From: Caballeronia humi
Lineage (GTDB): Bacteria > Pseudomonadota > Gammaproteobacteria > Burkholderiales > Burkholderiaceae
Reading direction: 5' to 3'
Length of the DNA stretch: 64,000 nucleotides
Assembly: GCF_001544475.1 (NCBI RefSeq)
Contig: NZ_FCNW02000004.1
Coordinates: 62,001 to 126,000, forward strand
In this document: positions 45,225-54,304 of the stretch, in pieces
How the letters are laid out: the number at the start of each line of letters is the position of its first letter
Position numbering within the stretch: position 1 is the stretch's first letter
Notes under the pieces: generated by a model
Database searches by the model: none
What the model was told of the DNA's origin: nothing
Seen by the model: the letters and a program-made list of their open reading frames with translations, nothing else
Program-made: the position numbers and the translations under genes

Positions 45225-46634
45225 TTGAATCTCTACGAAAAGCTTGCCAACGAAATCGAGGAAGCCGTACAGCGCGGCGTGTTCGCGCCCGGCGAGCGGA
45301 TCGCATCAGTGCGCCATGCGAGCCAGCAGCACGGCGTGAGCATCAAGACGGTGCTGCATGCCTATGCGCTACTAGAGAGCCGGGGCATCGTCGAGACGCG
45401 ACCGCAGTCGGGCTACTTCGTTCGCGAACTCGCCGCGCCGCGTGCTGCTGGGAAGAAAGCGCAGACGAGCGCGGTCGCGTCGGAGGTCGATGTGAGCCGG
45501 CTCGTGCTTTCCACGTTGCGCAGCATCCGCGCGAACGACGCCGTGCCGCTCGGCTCGCCGTATCCCGATCCGACGCTTTTTCCCTGGCGCCGTATCAACC
45601 AATACGCGAACGCGATCGCGCGACGCCACGCGAGCTGGAACCTGATCGACGACCTGCCGCCAGGCAATCCCCAACTGATTCGCCAGATCGCGCGCCGCTA
45701 TGCCGAGAACGGCGTGCCGGTCGATCCGGACGAGATCATCATCACTGTCGGCGCGACCGAAGCGATCAACCTGAGCCTGCAGGCGGTCGCGAAGCCGGGC
45801 GATACGGTGGCCGTCGAGTCGCCGACCTACTACGCGATGCTCCACGCGATCGAGCGCCTCGGCATGCGCGCGATCGAAGTGCCGACGCATCCCGCCGACG
45901 GCATCGATATCGACATGCTCGCGCAGATCATCGAAAAGCAGGCGATCGCCGCCTGCATGGTGATGCCGAATTTTCAGAATCCTCTTGGTTTTCAGATGCC
46001 GGATGCGAGAAAGGAGCGGCTCGTCGCGCTGCTCGCCGCGCACGAGATTCCGGTGATCGAAAACGATGTCTATCAGGAGCTCTATTTCGGCGAGACGCGG
46101 CCTTCGACGCTCAAGAATTTCGATGCGAAGGGCCTGGTGCTGCATTGCGCGTCGTTTTCGAAGAGCCTGACGGCGTCCTATCGGATCGGCTGGGCGATGC
46201 CGGGGCGCTATCGCGCGCAGGTCGAAAAGCTCAAGTTCCTCAACACACTTACGACGCCTTCGGTGCCGCAAGTCGCGGTCGCGGATTATCTGCGACAGGA
46301 CGGCTACGACCGCCATCTGCGGCAGGTGCGCAAGGCGTATCGCCAGCAGGCGCGCATCATGAGCGCGATGGTGTTGCGCTTTTTTCCGGCGGGCACGCGT
46401 GTTTCGTCGCCGCAGGGCGGATATGTGCTGTGGGTGGAATTGCCCGAACGCGTCGATTCAATGCGGCTTTATCAGGCGGCGCTCGGGCATGGCATCACGA
46501 TCGGCCCCGGCATGATGTTTTCGACGAAAAATGACTTTCGCCACTTTATCCGGCTGAACTACAGCTATCCGTGGACGTCGCAGACGGAAAGCGCGCTGCG
46601 GACGCTCGGTGAGTTGGTGGCGCAGATGGCTTGA
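45225..46634 (+). CDS. MocR-type regulator (GntR + aminotransferase), divergent from ydeP-like gene
   Basis: The 469-residue protein has a GntR winged helix (NEIEEAVQRGVFAPGERIASVRHASQQHGVSIKTVLHAYALLESRGIV) and an aminotransferase-like domain with the PLP lysine in HCASFSKSLTASYRIGW. The apparent start is TTG at 45225, as no ATG or GTG is better placed; this leaves the N-terminus a little uncertain. It is divergent from the molybdoenzyme gene with about 150 bp between them and is a likely controller of it. Confidence 0.87.
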   Translation: MNLYEKLANEIEEAVQRGVFAPGERIASVRHASQQHGVSIKTVLHAYALLESRGIVETRPQSGYFVRELAAPRAAGKKAQTSAVASEVDVSRLVLSTLRSIRANDAVPLGSPYPDPTLFPWRRINQYANAIARRHASWNLIDDLPPGNPQLIRQIARRYAENGVPVDPDEIIITVGATEAINLSLQAVAKPGDTVAVESPTYYAMLHAIERLGMRAIEVPTHPADGIDIDMLAQIIEKQAIAACMVMPNFQNPLGFQMPDARKERLVALLAAHEIPVIENDVYQELYFGETRPSTLKNFDAKGLVLHCASFSKSLTASYRIGWAMPGRYRAQVEKLKFLNTLTTPSVPQVAVADYLRQDGYDRHLRQVRKAYRQQARIMSAMVLRFFPAGTRVSSPQGGYVLWVELPERVDSMRLYQAALGHGITIGPGMMFSTKNDFRHFIRLNYSYPWTSQTESALRTLGELVAQMA

Positions 46635-46636
46635 GC

Positions 46637-47063
46637 GACTTCGTTGCAAGGGGCGGGAGCAAAGCGCATGGGATCAGATTAAGGCGCTAGCGCGCCGGCT
46701 GCGGCCAACAGCGCCTGCCCCCGGTTGACAGCAAGTTCGTTGCACGGGAGAAGCAAGCATTGAAGCGACTGCAACTTTGTGTATAGGGCCGAAGCATGCG
46801 CTAAAGCGCTAACCTCCGGCCGACCGCACTTCGTTGCTAGGGCCAAAGTAAGGCTCGCATGGCTGAAGGCAAGCGCCAAAGCACCAACTTGGCCGACGGC
46901 AACTTCGTTGCATGGGGCCGAATTTGGGGCGCATTGGACCAAAGTAAGGCGTCGAGGCCGACCGCAACTTCGTCGCATGAAAGTGGAATAAGCGCATGGG
47001 GCCAGACTGAGACTCAAGCGCCAACTCCAATCAACGGCGCTAACTCCAGACGACAAAGGAACC
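46637..47063. repeat. Degenerate tandem/interspersed repeat patch
   Basis: About 430 bp without a gene, built of degenerate copies of a unit with core ACTTCGTTGCATGGGGCC. Core copies occur near 46637, 46733, 46770, 46827, 46899 and 46964. They alternate with AAGCGCTAAAGCGCCAACTCC-like and GGCCGACCGCA-like pieces. The last copy ends in ...AACTCCAGACGACAAAGGAACC, which supplies the AAAGGA ribosome-binding site of the gene at 47071. Similar leaders occur before 21505 (plus) and before the TAXI gene (minus, 49913-49940). Confidence 0.7.
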
Positions 47064-47070
47064 GATCCGA

Positions 47071-47337
47071 ATGACCGAAGAAATCGATCCAGCCCTCGCC
47101 GCCTTGCTCTCACAACTCTGGCGCGCGGAACGAGAAAAGCCCAACGACGCCTGGTCGCTAGCAAAGCTCTCGAAGCAAGCCAACCTGCCGATGAGCGCGC
47201 TGCGCCGGCAACTCACCGCGCTCGCCGATGGCGGAATCGTCGAGACGACGTTCAGCGAGGAGGGCACCGGCACCGCGCGCCTGACCGACATGGGCAAAAT
47301 CCTCTGCTCGCAGATTTTCGGCGGACCGCCTCACTGA
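47071..47337 (+). CDS. Small winged-helix DNA-binding protein
   Basis: An 88-residue protein with a winged-helix core ([51 protein letters not shown]), MarR/ArsR-like. It lies 1 bp before the MocR gene at 47339, so the two are co-translated and probably act together. The upstream repeat patch provides its ribosome-binding site. The target is unknown. Confidence 0.78.
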   Translation: MTEEIDPALAALLSQLWRAEREKPNDAWSLAKLSKQANLPMSALRRQLTALADGGIVETTFSEEGTGTARLTDMGKILCSQIFGGPPH

Positions 47338-47338
47338 A

Positions 47339-48790
47339 ATGGATATCCACGTCACGCTGGAAGGCAGGCGCGATCTCACTGGCCAGATTTACCGGCAGTT
47401 ACGCGCGGGCATCATCGAAGGGCGGCTCGCCGCTAACGCGCGACTGCCGTCCACGCGCGATCTCGCCACGCAACTCGGCGTATCCCGAAAAACGACGCTC
47501 GACGTCTTCGAGCGCCTGATCGCCGAAGGCTTCCTGACGACGCGCGCCGGCGACGGCACGTTCGTCGCCGAAGGACTCACGCGCCTGCCGACCGCGCCAA
47601 AAGAGCCATCGTCGGCGAAGGCGCGCGCGGCCGGGATCTGGAGCGCGATGCCACAGGATATGTCGATTCCGCTGCCAGTTTCGGGCCCCGCGTTCGCCTA
47701 CGACTTCAAGGGCGGCGTCACCGACAAGACGCTTTTCCCGTGGGACGTCTGGCGCCGCTGCATCAACCAGGGGCTGCGCACGCAGCAGCGCGCGGGCAGC
47801 GGCGTGGGCGGGTATCGCGAGCCGGGCGGCGAGCAGGAGTTGCGGCTCGGCATCGCGCGCTATCTGGCGTTCAGTCGCGCGGTGGTGTGCAACTGGCAGG
47901 ACGTCGTCGTGACGCAGGGTGCGCAGCAGGCGCTCGATCTGCTCGCGCGCGTCGTGCTGCAGCCGGGCGATACCGTCGCGCTGGAAGAGCCGGGCTATCC
48001 GCCGGCGCGCGCGCTCTTCGCCGCGCTCGGCGCGAAAATCGCGCACGTGCCGGTGGATCGCGAGGGGATCGTAGTCGAGCGGCTGCCGAGGAACACGCGG
48101 CTCGTCTACGTGACGCCGTCGCATCAGTTTCCGCTCGGCATGCCGATGAGCCTCGATCGACGCATCGAATTGCTGGAATGGGCGAAGCGGCGCCAGGCCG
48201 TGATCGTGGAGGACGATTACGACGGCGAGTTTCGTTTCGAGGGGCGGCCGGTGGAATCGTTGAAAAGCCTGGACCGCGCGGGTCTCGTGGCCTACGTCGG
48301 CACGTTTTCGAAGACGATTTTCCCCGACTTGCGGATCGGCTACGTGGTGCCGCCGGCATCGCTGTCGGAACCGCTCTGGACGGCCAAGCGCACCGGCGAC
48401 TGGCACAGTTGCATGCTGACGCAGACGGCGCTCGGCACCTTCATGCTCAACGGGGAGTTCGCGAAACACCTGCGCCGAATGCACAAGGCGTATGCGGAAC
48501 GGCGGGCAACACTGATCGGTCTGCTGACGGGCGAACTCGCCGATTCGTTCGAACCGATGCCCGCGACGGCCGGAATCCATCTCGTCGCGCGTTTAGCCGC
48601 GCCGTGGCAGGAAGACGACGTCGTGAACGCCGCGCACGGCGTGTCGGTCGGAATTTACGGTATCGGCGGGTTTTATGCGGGAGAACGTCGCGAGCAGGGC
48701 GTGCTGATCGGCTACGGCGGCGCGAACGTCGAAACGATTCGCGCCGGCTTTAGCCGATTGGCCGAGTTGATGCCGGCGCTCAGGCGCTAA
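47339..48790 (+). CDS. MocR-type regulator (PdxR/GabR-like)
   Basis: This 483-residue protein has a GntR winged helix (LTGQIYRQLRAGIIEGRLAANARLPSTRDLATQLGVSRKTTLDVFERLIAEGFLTTRAGDGTFV) and an aminotransferase domain with the PLP lysine in AYVGTFSKTIFPDLRIGY. It is the third MocR gene in the window. The ATG follows the small winged-helix gene with one base between stop and start. The regulated genes are not obvious. Confidence 0.9.
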   Translation: MDIHVTLEGRRDLTGQIYRQLRAGIIEGRLAANARLPSTRDLATQLGVSRKTTLDVFERLIAEGFLTTRAGDGTFVAEGLTRLPTAPKEPSSAKARAAGIWSAMPQDMSIPLPVSGPAFAYDFKGGVTDKTLFPWDVWRRCINQGLRTQQRAGSGVGGYREPGGEQELRLGIARYLAFSRAVVCNWQDVVVTQGAQQALDLLARVVLQPGDTVALEEPGYPPARALFAALGAKIAHVPVDREGIVVERLPRNTRLVYVTPSHQFPLGMPMSLDRRIELLEWAKRRQAVIVEDDYDGEFRFEGRPVESLKSLDRAGLVAYVGTFSKTIFPDLRIGYVVPPASLSEPLWTAKRTGDWHSCMLTQTALGTFMLNGEFAKHLRRMHKAYAERRATLIGLLTGELADSFEPMPATAGIHLVARLAAPWQEDDVVNAAHGVSVGIYGIGGFYAGERREQGVLIGYGGANVETIRAGFSRLAELMPALRR

Positions 48791-48796
48791 ACCACC

Positions 48797-49912
48797 TCAG
48801 TCACACAGCATCAGCACCTTCTCTTGCGCCGTACAAGCCTGCTTGCGCACGCGCTGCGTCGTATCCGCCTGCTGGCGCGCCGCGCTCTTCGGCGCCGCAT
48901 CGGCGGCAGCGGCGGCCGTCCTGTGCGCGATGCAGGAACGCAGCCGCTTTTCCATCGGCGGATAGTATTTCCAGCCGCGTCCGAGCGCAGGCAATTCGAG
49001 ATGCACCTGTTTCCACTTCGGATGGCCGTTGGCCTGCAAATTGTCGAAATTCGTGCACAGCGAATCAGCAAACTTCGTCAGCGTGCCGACCGTGCCCTTC
49101 AGCCCATAGTCGTAGGTCACGAGGAACGCTTTCACGGTCAGCGTCGGCGTTTCTTCCTGAATCCAGTTCGGATAGCTCGTCGTGCGGATCGTCGCGGGGA
49201 AGTAGGTTTGCTTCGCGCGCGCGGTTTCGGGTGCGCTCGGATCGAGGCGCAGCAGCTTGATCTGCTGCAGGAGTTCCGGGTTCATGTCCTGAAAAAGCTT
49301 CGCGGGCTGGCCGGCCACGACGATCGCCACGTCGATCTTGCGCACGATCAGCTTCGCGAGCGCGTCTTCGTTGCTGAAGTGCTGCGCGTTCTGCTCGGGG
49401 ATCGGCTCGCCGAACATCAGCCGGTAAAGCGTCGCCGCCGACTGTGCCGTACCGCTGCCGATCAGCCCGACGCTAATGTTCTTGTCCTTGATTTCATGGA
49501 TGTATTTGAGCGGCGAATCCGAGCGCACGACGAAATAGATCTCCTCGTCGTAGAGCGGCATGATGAGCCGAAGCGGCTGGATGATCTTGCCGGCATCGGC
49601 GTTGCCGGAGGTCGCCATGTCGACATAGGCCTGATACACGTCCGACTGCACGAGCGCGAACTTCACGTTCGGTTCATAGCGCATGCGCTGGACGTTCTCC
49701 GCCGATCCCTTGGAGGCCAGCACTTCAAGGTCGATACCGGCCGGGTCGGCGACCCATTTCGACAAATCCTGGCCGATCTGGATATACGTGCCGCGCTCGG
49801 GGCCGGTCACGATCTTGTAGGCGACGTCGGCGGCGAGCGCCTGGCCCACGCCATTGAGGCCGCACAGGACAAGGAACGCCATTGCCCAGCGCATGATTTT
49901 CGACGAGACCAT
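48797..49912 (-). CDS. TAXI family TRAP transporter solute-binding protein, orphan
   Basis: The 371-residue protein has a signal peptide (MRWAMAFLVLCGLNGVGQALA) and the TAXI-type binding domain (YKIVTGPERGTYIQIGQDLSKWV; KNISVGLIGSGTAQSAATLYRLMF). TAXI proteins feed solutes, often glutamate or dicarboxylates, to a TRAP permease. No permease gene is nearby, so it may work with a distant permease or act as a sensor. The C-terminal 40 residues are Ala-rich with cysteines and unlike the usual family end. It converges closely on the MocR gene (6 bp between stops). Confidence 0.87.
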   Translation of the reverse strand: MVSSKIMRWAMAFLVLCGLNGVGQALAADVAYKIVTGPERGTYIQIGQDLSKWVADPAGIDLEVLASKGSAENVQRMRYEPNVKFALVQSDVYQAYVDMATSGNADAGKIIQPLRLIMPLYDEEIYFVVRSDSPLKYIHEIKDKNISVGLIGSGTAQSAATLYRLMFGEPIPEQNAQHFSNEDALAKLIVRKIDVAIVVAGQPAKLFQDMNPELLQQIKLLRLDPSAPETARAKQTYFPATIRTTSYPNWIQEETPTLTVKAFLVTYDYGLKGTVGTLTKFADSLCTNFDNLQANGHPKWKQVHLELPALGRGWKYYPPMEKRLRSCIAHRTAAAAADAAPKSAARQQADTTQRVRKQACTAQEKVLMLCD

Positions 49913-50040
49913 GTTTTACCCTTTGTGTCGGAGTTGGACGGGTGTTACGAAACTCGCGCGACGAGGCGCGGCGCGTTCGGTGCGGCGCTCACGTCTCAAA
50001 TGGCCGGACCCCACGTTCCGGCGGCCCTCGTGGCGATGGT

Positions 50041-51669
50041 TCAGCGCGCGGCTTTCGGCATCGAATCGCCGCCGCTCCAGCCAAACTGCTTGATCGCGCG
50101 CTCGATGTCGTCGGCGTTGCCGGTCGTCGGCACATCCGTCGCCGATGCGCCGTAAGTCGCCGCGGCACGGGCCGGCGTGGTGGCGGCTACGGCGGTCGGG
50201 GTGGCTCGTGCCGGCACCGGCGCCTGCGCGCTGCTGTATGACGGCGCTTTCGTCGCCACGGGCGCGGGAGCGGGCGCAGTGACGGCGGTAGTAACGACGG
50301 CGGGCGGCGGCGTCATCGCAGCCGCGGTCGACGTGATTCTGGTGCTCGGCGTCGTGGGCGTCGTGGTAGCGGCTGGCGTCGCGGGATGGGCGCTCGCGGT
50401 CGAGGGCGACGTGGAAAGCATCGGCGGCGAGATGGCCGGGGCCGGCATCACCTTGACGCTGTTCGTCGACGAATCGGTTGCGGGTGCGCTGCGGGCGTAT
50501 GCCGACGAGCGCCGGCTTTCGCGGGCCGTCGCGCGCGTTTCGGCGGGCTGCGCCGCTGCAACCGATGGCTTCGGCGGCGCCGCAGCAGGCTTCGCAGTCG
50601 CGACTTTCGCTTGGGGAGCAGGCGCGGGGGCGGGCGCAAATACCGCAGACGGAGCGGGCGGTGCTGCCGAGGGAATCGCCGACATGATGGCGTCAGTCGC
50701 AGATACCACAGGCGTAGTCGTAGCGACGGCCGGCGCAGGAGCCGGTGCCGGAGCCGCTTTCTTCTTGAGCGCAGCAATCGGCGGCGTTCCCGCAAGCCAG
50801 CCCGCGTGCGAGATGACGCGCTCGAGCATCGCCTGCGATTCGGTGTTGCTGCCGTCGATCGCCAGCGCTTCGCCCGCGTTCTGCTGCACGCACGCCCACG
50901 CGGACGTCTTCTCGCACGCCCGCGCGAGTTGCAGCGCGGCGTCGCGTTCGAGTTCGTGCTGCGCGAGTTCATCCTTGAGACGCTGCACGTCGGGCCGCGA
51001 CTGCAACGACGGCGAAATCCCCTTCAGCCGGGTGCGCGCCGCCGTGAGGTCGTGCTGCTCCATCGCGCCGCGCGCGGCCAGCACGGCATCGCCGGTGGAA
51101 AGCGGCCGGTTCTCCGTGGGCACTACCTTGTCGATGGCAGCCGCCACGGCTGGCGGCAATGAAACCGGCGGCGAGTCGCTCTGGACATAGCCACCCGATT
51201 TCGAATCGATGGAACCTGACGCGCTGTGTTGCGTCGACGGCGCCGCCGGTTCTTCGTCGGTACTGTCGTGCATCAGGTAAGCGACACCGCCCGCGATCAG
51301 CCCGGCCGCGCACACGGCGGCGATCGCCGTCTTGCGACGACTCCATCCTTCGGATTCGGGGAGGACATCGGGATCGGCGTCGAACTCGGGCTGCGGTCGA
51401 CTATCCGCCTTGACCGGCGCGGCCCAGTCGGGCGCCGCCGCTTCAGAAGCAAGCGGCGCTGAAGCCGATGCCATCGAAAACATGCCGGACGGCTCTTTCA
51501 CGCGCTCTTTCGTGCGTTCCTCGCCGAACGCGGCAGCGCGGTCGGCGCCGCAATTCGGGCAACTGTCGGCGTTCTTGCGCAACGTGCTGCCGCAGCGCTG
51601 GCAGACGACGGAGAACATGGATGCAGGAAAGGTAAGACGGGTAGTCATGCTGAAGCCCTCGAAGGACAT
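50041..51669 (-). CDS. Zinc-ribbon membrane protein with long Ala/Pro-rich tail
   Basis: This protein has about 542 residues. It begins with a zinc ribbon (CQRCGSTLRKNADSCPNCGADR), then a linker, one membrane segment (TAIAAVCAAGLIAGGVAYLM), a helical region (LARACEKTSAWACVQQNAGEALAIDGSNTESQAMLERVI), and about 250 residues rich in Ala, Pro, Thr and Ser. ATG 51669 or 51648 could be the start. I do not recognise its function; a role in envelope assembly or an adaptor is possible. It is upstream of the TAXI gene on the same strand with a 128-bp gap. Confidence 0.72.
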   Translation of the reverse strand: MSFEGFSMTTRLTFPASMFSVVCQRCGSTLRKNADSCPNCGADRAAAFGEERTKERVKEPSGMFSMASASAPLASEAAAPDWAAPVKADSRPQPEFDADPDVLPESEGWSRRKTAIAAVCAAGLIAGGVAYLMHDSTDEEPAAPSTQHSASGSIDSKSGGYVQSDSPPVSLPPAVAAAIDKVVPTENRPLSTGDAVLAARGAMEQHDLTAARTRLKGISPSLQSRPDVQRLKDELAQHELERDAALQLARACEKTSAWACVQQNAGEALAIDGSNTESQAMLERVISHAGWLAGTPPIAALKKKAAPAPAPAPAVATTTPVVSATDAIMSAIPSAAPPAPSAVFAPAPAPAPQAKVATAKPAAAPPKPSVAAAQPAETRATARESRRSSAYARSAPATDSSTNSVKVMPAPAISPPMLSTSPSTASAHPATPAATTTPTTPSTRITSTAAAMTPPPAVVTTAVTAPAPAPVATKAPSYSSAQAPVPARATPTAVAATTPARAAATYGASATDVPTTGNADDIERAIKQFGWSGGDSMPKAAR

Positions 51670-52152
51670 GTGCTTATTTCCATGCCGCCATGCATGCGGA
51701 AAGCGGGTCGTCGCCACGCTTTCTCGCGAGCAGCAATCCTTCGTTCTCCCCATGCGCCACGTGCACTGACAGTGGGAAGCGACAGGTCAAATATGTGTCA
51801 ACTCGTAAAGGACGTCAATCACGGTTCGTACTGATGGACGGCAAAAAGCCGTGTTAAAGGACTACATCAAAAGGGGGTGTCGTCGAGCGCTTCTCCGACC
51901 ATAACGTCAGCTGAAACAGTCGCTGCGATCAGTCCAAAAACGCCGCACTTCTGTCGGATTCATGCTTTCCAACATATTGAGCGCCGAGCGCCGGCTTTGA
52001 ACCGCCAATTTCCAGCTTTAAAAAGACAAGGCCGCATTCGTTTCGATGCGGTAGCGGACGGGGGGTAGTGAGGGGACGCAATGCTAAAAAGAACTGTGCG
52101 ACAGCGAACCGACCGCGGCCGGTTCGCATCGCCAGAAAAACGGGATGAGGGT
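51670..52152. other. Intergenic region with a 24-bp near-palindrome
   Basis: No gene is seen in these ~480 bp. A 24-bp near-perfect palindrome lies at 52104-52127 (arms GCGAACCG/CGGTTCGC). It sits 26 bp past the stop of the dehydratase gene (minus strand) and may act as its terminator hairpin, although no T-run follows directly. The rest may hold the promoter of the zinc-ribbon gene. Confidence 0.45.
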
Positions 52153-53076
52153 TTACTTGCCCCAACGCAAGATAAGCGGATCGAGGCGACGCGCGACTTT
52201 CAGCAAGCCCTCGCGCACGGCCGGATGCATCGGCGCGAGCGGATGGCGCACGGCCTCCGAGCGGATCACGCCGCCTTCCTTCATCAGCGCCTTGCAGGCG
52301 GCAAGCCCGCACTGACGATTTTCATAGTTGATGAGCGGAAGCCATTGCTGATAGAGCAAGGCGGCTTTCTCGCTATCTCCGGCGAAATATGCATCGACGA
52401 TCTGGCGGATGCCGTCCGGATAACCGCCGCCCGTCATCGCGCCGGTCGCGCCCGCATCGAAATCGGGGATCAGCGTGATCGCTTCCTCGCCGTCCCAGGG
52501 GCCGACGATCGCGTCGCCGCCCAGTTCGATCAGCTCGCGCAGTTTCGACGCCGCCTGCGCCGTCTCTATCTTGAAATACGACACGTTCGCGATGTCCTTC
52601 GCCAGCTTCGCGAGGAACGCGGCCGAGAGCGGCGTGCCGGCGACAGGCGCGTCCTGGATCATGATCGGGATGTCGATCGCGTCCGACACGCGGCTGTAGA
52701 ACTCGTGGATACCGCGCTCGCCGACGCGAATCGTCGCGCCGTGATACGGCGGCATGATCATGACCATCGCGGCGCCCGCGTCCTGCGCGGCGCGGCTGCG
52801 CTCGGCGCAGATGTGCGTGCTGAAATGCGTCGTCGTGACGATCACCGGGACGCGTCCCGCGACGTGGTCCAGCACCGTTTTCTGCACGGCGCTGCGTTCG
52901 TCGTCGGTGAGCGCGAACTGCTCGGAGAAGTTCGCGAGGATGCAGATACCGTCCGATCCGGCGTCGATCATGAAATCGATCGCACGCTTCTGGCCTTCGA
53001 GATCGAGGCGGCCTGCGTCGTCGAAAATGGTCGGAGCGACCGGGAACACGCCGCGATAGGGTTGCGCTTGGGCCAT
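52153..53076 (-). CDS. DapA-superfamily dehydratase/aldolase, probable 2-keto-3-deoxy-L-arabonate dehydratase type
   Basis: The 307-residue protein belongs to the dihydrodipicolinate synthase/N-acetylneuraminate lyase superfamily. The Schiff-base lysine is Lys169 in SYFKIE. The QDAPVAG segment, in place of the DapA tyrosine loop, and the divergent GbpR-like regulator suggest a sugar-acid enzyme such as L-2-keto-3-deoxyarabonate dehydratase rather than lysine biosynthesis. The substrate is an inference. ATG 53076 has AAGGAG upstream. Confidence 0.78.
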   Translation of the reverse strand: MAQAQPYRGVFPVAPTIFDDAGRLDLEGQKRAIDFMIDAGSDGICILANFSEQFALTDDERSAVQKTVLDHVAGRVPVIVTTTHFSTHICAERSRAAQDAGAAMVMIMPPYHGATIRVGERGIHEFYSRVSDAIDIPIMIQDAPVAGTPLSAAFLAKLAKDIANVSYFKIETAQAASKLRELIELGGDAIVGPWDGEEAITLIPDFDAGATGAMTGGGYPDGIRQIVDAYFAGDSEKAALLYQQWLPLINYENRQCGLAACKALMKEGGVIRSEAVRHPLAPMHPAVREGLLKVARRLDPLILRWGK

Positions 53077-53108
53077 GGCGCTCGTCTCCTTGATGTTGGT
53101 GTGCGCCG

Positions 53109-53140
53109 ACTATACGACCGTGCGGGCCGCGCTGTATAGT
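53109..53140. promoter_or_regulatory. Divergent promoter/operator with inverted ACTATAC...GTATAGT
   Basis: A perfect 7-bp inverted repeat with an 18-bp spacer, ACTATAC (53109-53115) and GTATAGT (53134-53140). Each arm contains TATAGT in one direction, so they can be the -10 boxes of the two divergent genes. A LysR protein bound between them could control both. Confidence 0.45.
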
Positions 53141-53197
53141 GAATCCTTTCCATCGCGTGATCGCTTTTACGACTCACACCGCGCACAGGTCAGGCTC

Positions 53198-54148
53198 ATG
53201 AAAACCACGCTCGACGTCCTCATGACGCGGCTGCGCATGAAGCAGCTTCAACTGCTGATCGCACTCGACGACCACAAGTCGCTTCACAAGGCATCGAGCG
53301 CGATGGCGATGACGCAATCCGCCGCCAGCAAGGCGCTCGCCGAACTCGAAGCGATGCTCGAAGCGCCGCTCTTCGAGCGCGCGAAGAGCGGTTTGACGCC
53401 GAATCCGTTCGGGCGCTGCGTGATCCGCTACGCGCGCGTGCTCGCGACCGATCTCGCGTCGCTCTGTCAGGAAGTGGCCGACATGCGCGCGGGCACGGGC
53501 GGGCGGCTCGCGATCGGCGCGATCATGGGCGCGGTTCCGGACGTCGTCGCACCGGCCGCGAACGAACTGCACGCGAGCCATCCGGGCTTGTCGATCGAAA
53601 TCGTCGAGGACACGAGCGCGCGCATGCTCACCCTGCTCGACGACGGCCATCTCGACCTCGTGATCGGCCGCGCGAGCGTGTCGGAACAGCCGTCGAAATA
53701 TCACTATCAGCCGCTTTACGACGAGCCGCTGTCGGTGGTCGTCGCGCACAATCACCCGGCGGTGGAGGACGACGCGCTGACGCTCGCCGATCTGGCCGGG
53801 CATCGCTGGATCACGTACCCGAGCGCGATGCCGATGAACGCGCTGCTCGCTCGCGAACTCGATCTGGCCGGTTTGCCGATGCCCGCCAATCCGCTTTCGA
53901 CCGCTTCCACGTTCGCGACCGTCGCGTTGCTGCAGCACGGCTCCGATCTCGTGTCGATCCTGCCGACCGACGTCGCGCAGTTGTTCGCCGAACACGCTAT
54001 GCTCCGCATCCTGCCGGTGAAGCTGAAATCGAAGTCGCAGACCTTCGGGATCGTGACGCGCAAGGGCGGGGCGCTGTCGCCATCGGCGACGCAGTTTGTG
54101 CAGTTGCTGCGCGACCGAAGCCGGCTGGCGAAGGCTGCCGTCATTTAA
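53198..54148 (+). CDS. LysR family regulator, GbpR-like
   Basis: This 316-residue LysR protein has the winged helix (MKQLQLLIALDDHKSLHKASSAMAMTQSAASKALAELEAMLEAPLFERAKSGLTPNPFG) typical of GbpR-type regulators of sugar use. It is divergent from the 2-keto-3-deoxy-sugar-acid dehydratase gene, a pairing known for L-arabinose/D-galactose pathways. The start at 53198 is preferred over 53075, since the region between carries the promoter repeat. Confidence 0.85.
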   Translation: MKTTLDVLMTRLRMKQLQLLIALDDHKSLHKASSAMAMTQSAASKALAELEAMLEAPLFERAKSGLTPNPFGRCVIRYARVLATDLASLCQEVADMRAGTGGRLAIGAIMGAVPDVVAPAANELHASHPGLSIEIVEDTSARMLTLLDDGHLDLVIGRASVSEQPSKYHYQPLYDEPLSVVVAHNHPAVEDDALTLADLAGHRWITYPSAMPMNALLARELDLAGLPMPANPLSTASTFATVALLQHGSDLVSILPTDVAQLFAEHAMLRILPVKLKSKSQTFGIVTRKGGALSPSATQFVQLLRDRSRLAKAAVI

Positions 54149-54304
54149 GGAACCGTTTAAGGTGCCTTTGTCGGGTTTAGTTGATCCGCAATTGTGTCGG
54201 CCTATACTTTTGGTTCGCGCCCGGCACGCCGTCACAAAAAGTTCGCGCGGACCCTCAATGATCATCAACGGGCGCCCACGCGCCATAGCGAGCGGGAATC
54301 GGTT

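Noticed and set aside
43250..46534. Long plus-strand open frame spanning the ydeP-like gene and the MocR gene
   Set aside because: It is antisense or out of frame to two well-recognised genes and has the Arg/Ala-rich composition of a shadow frame.
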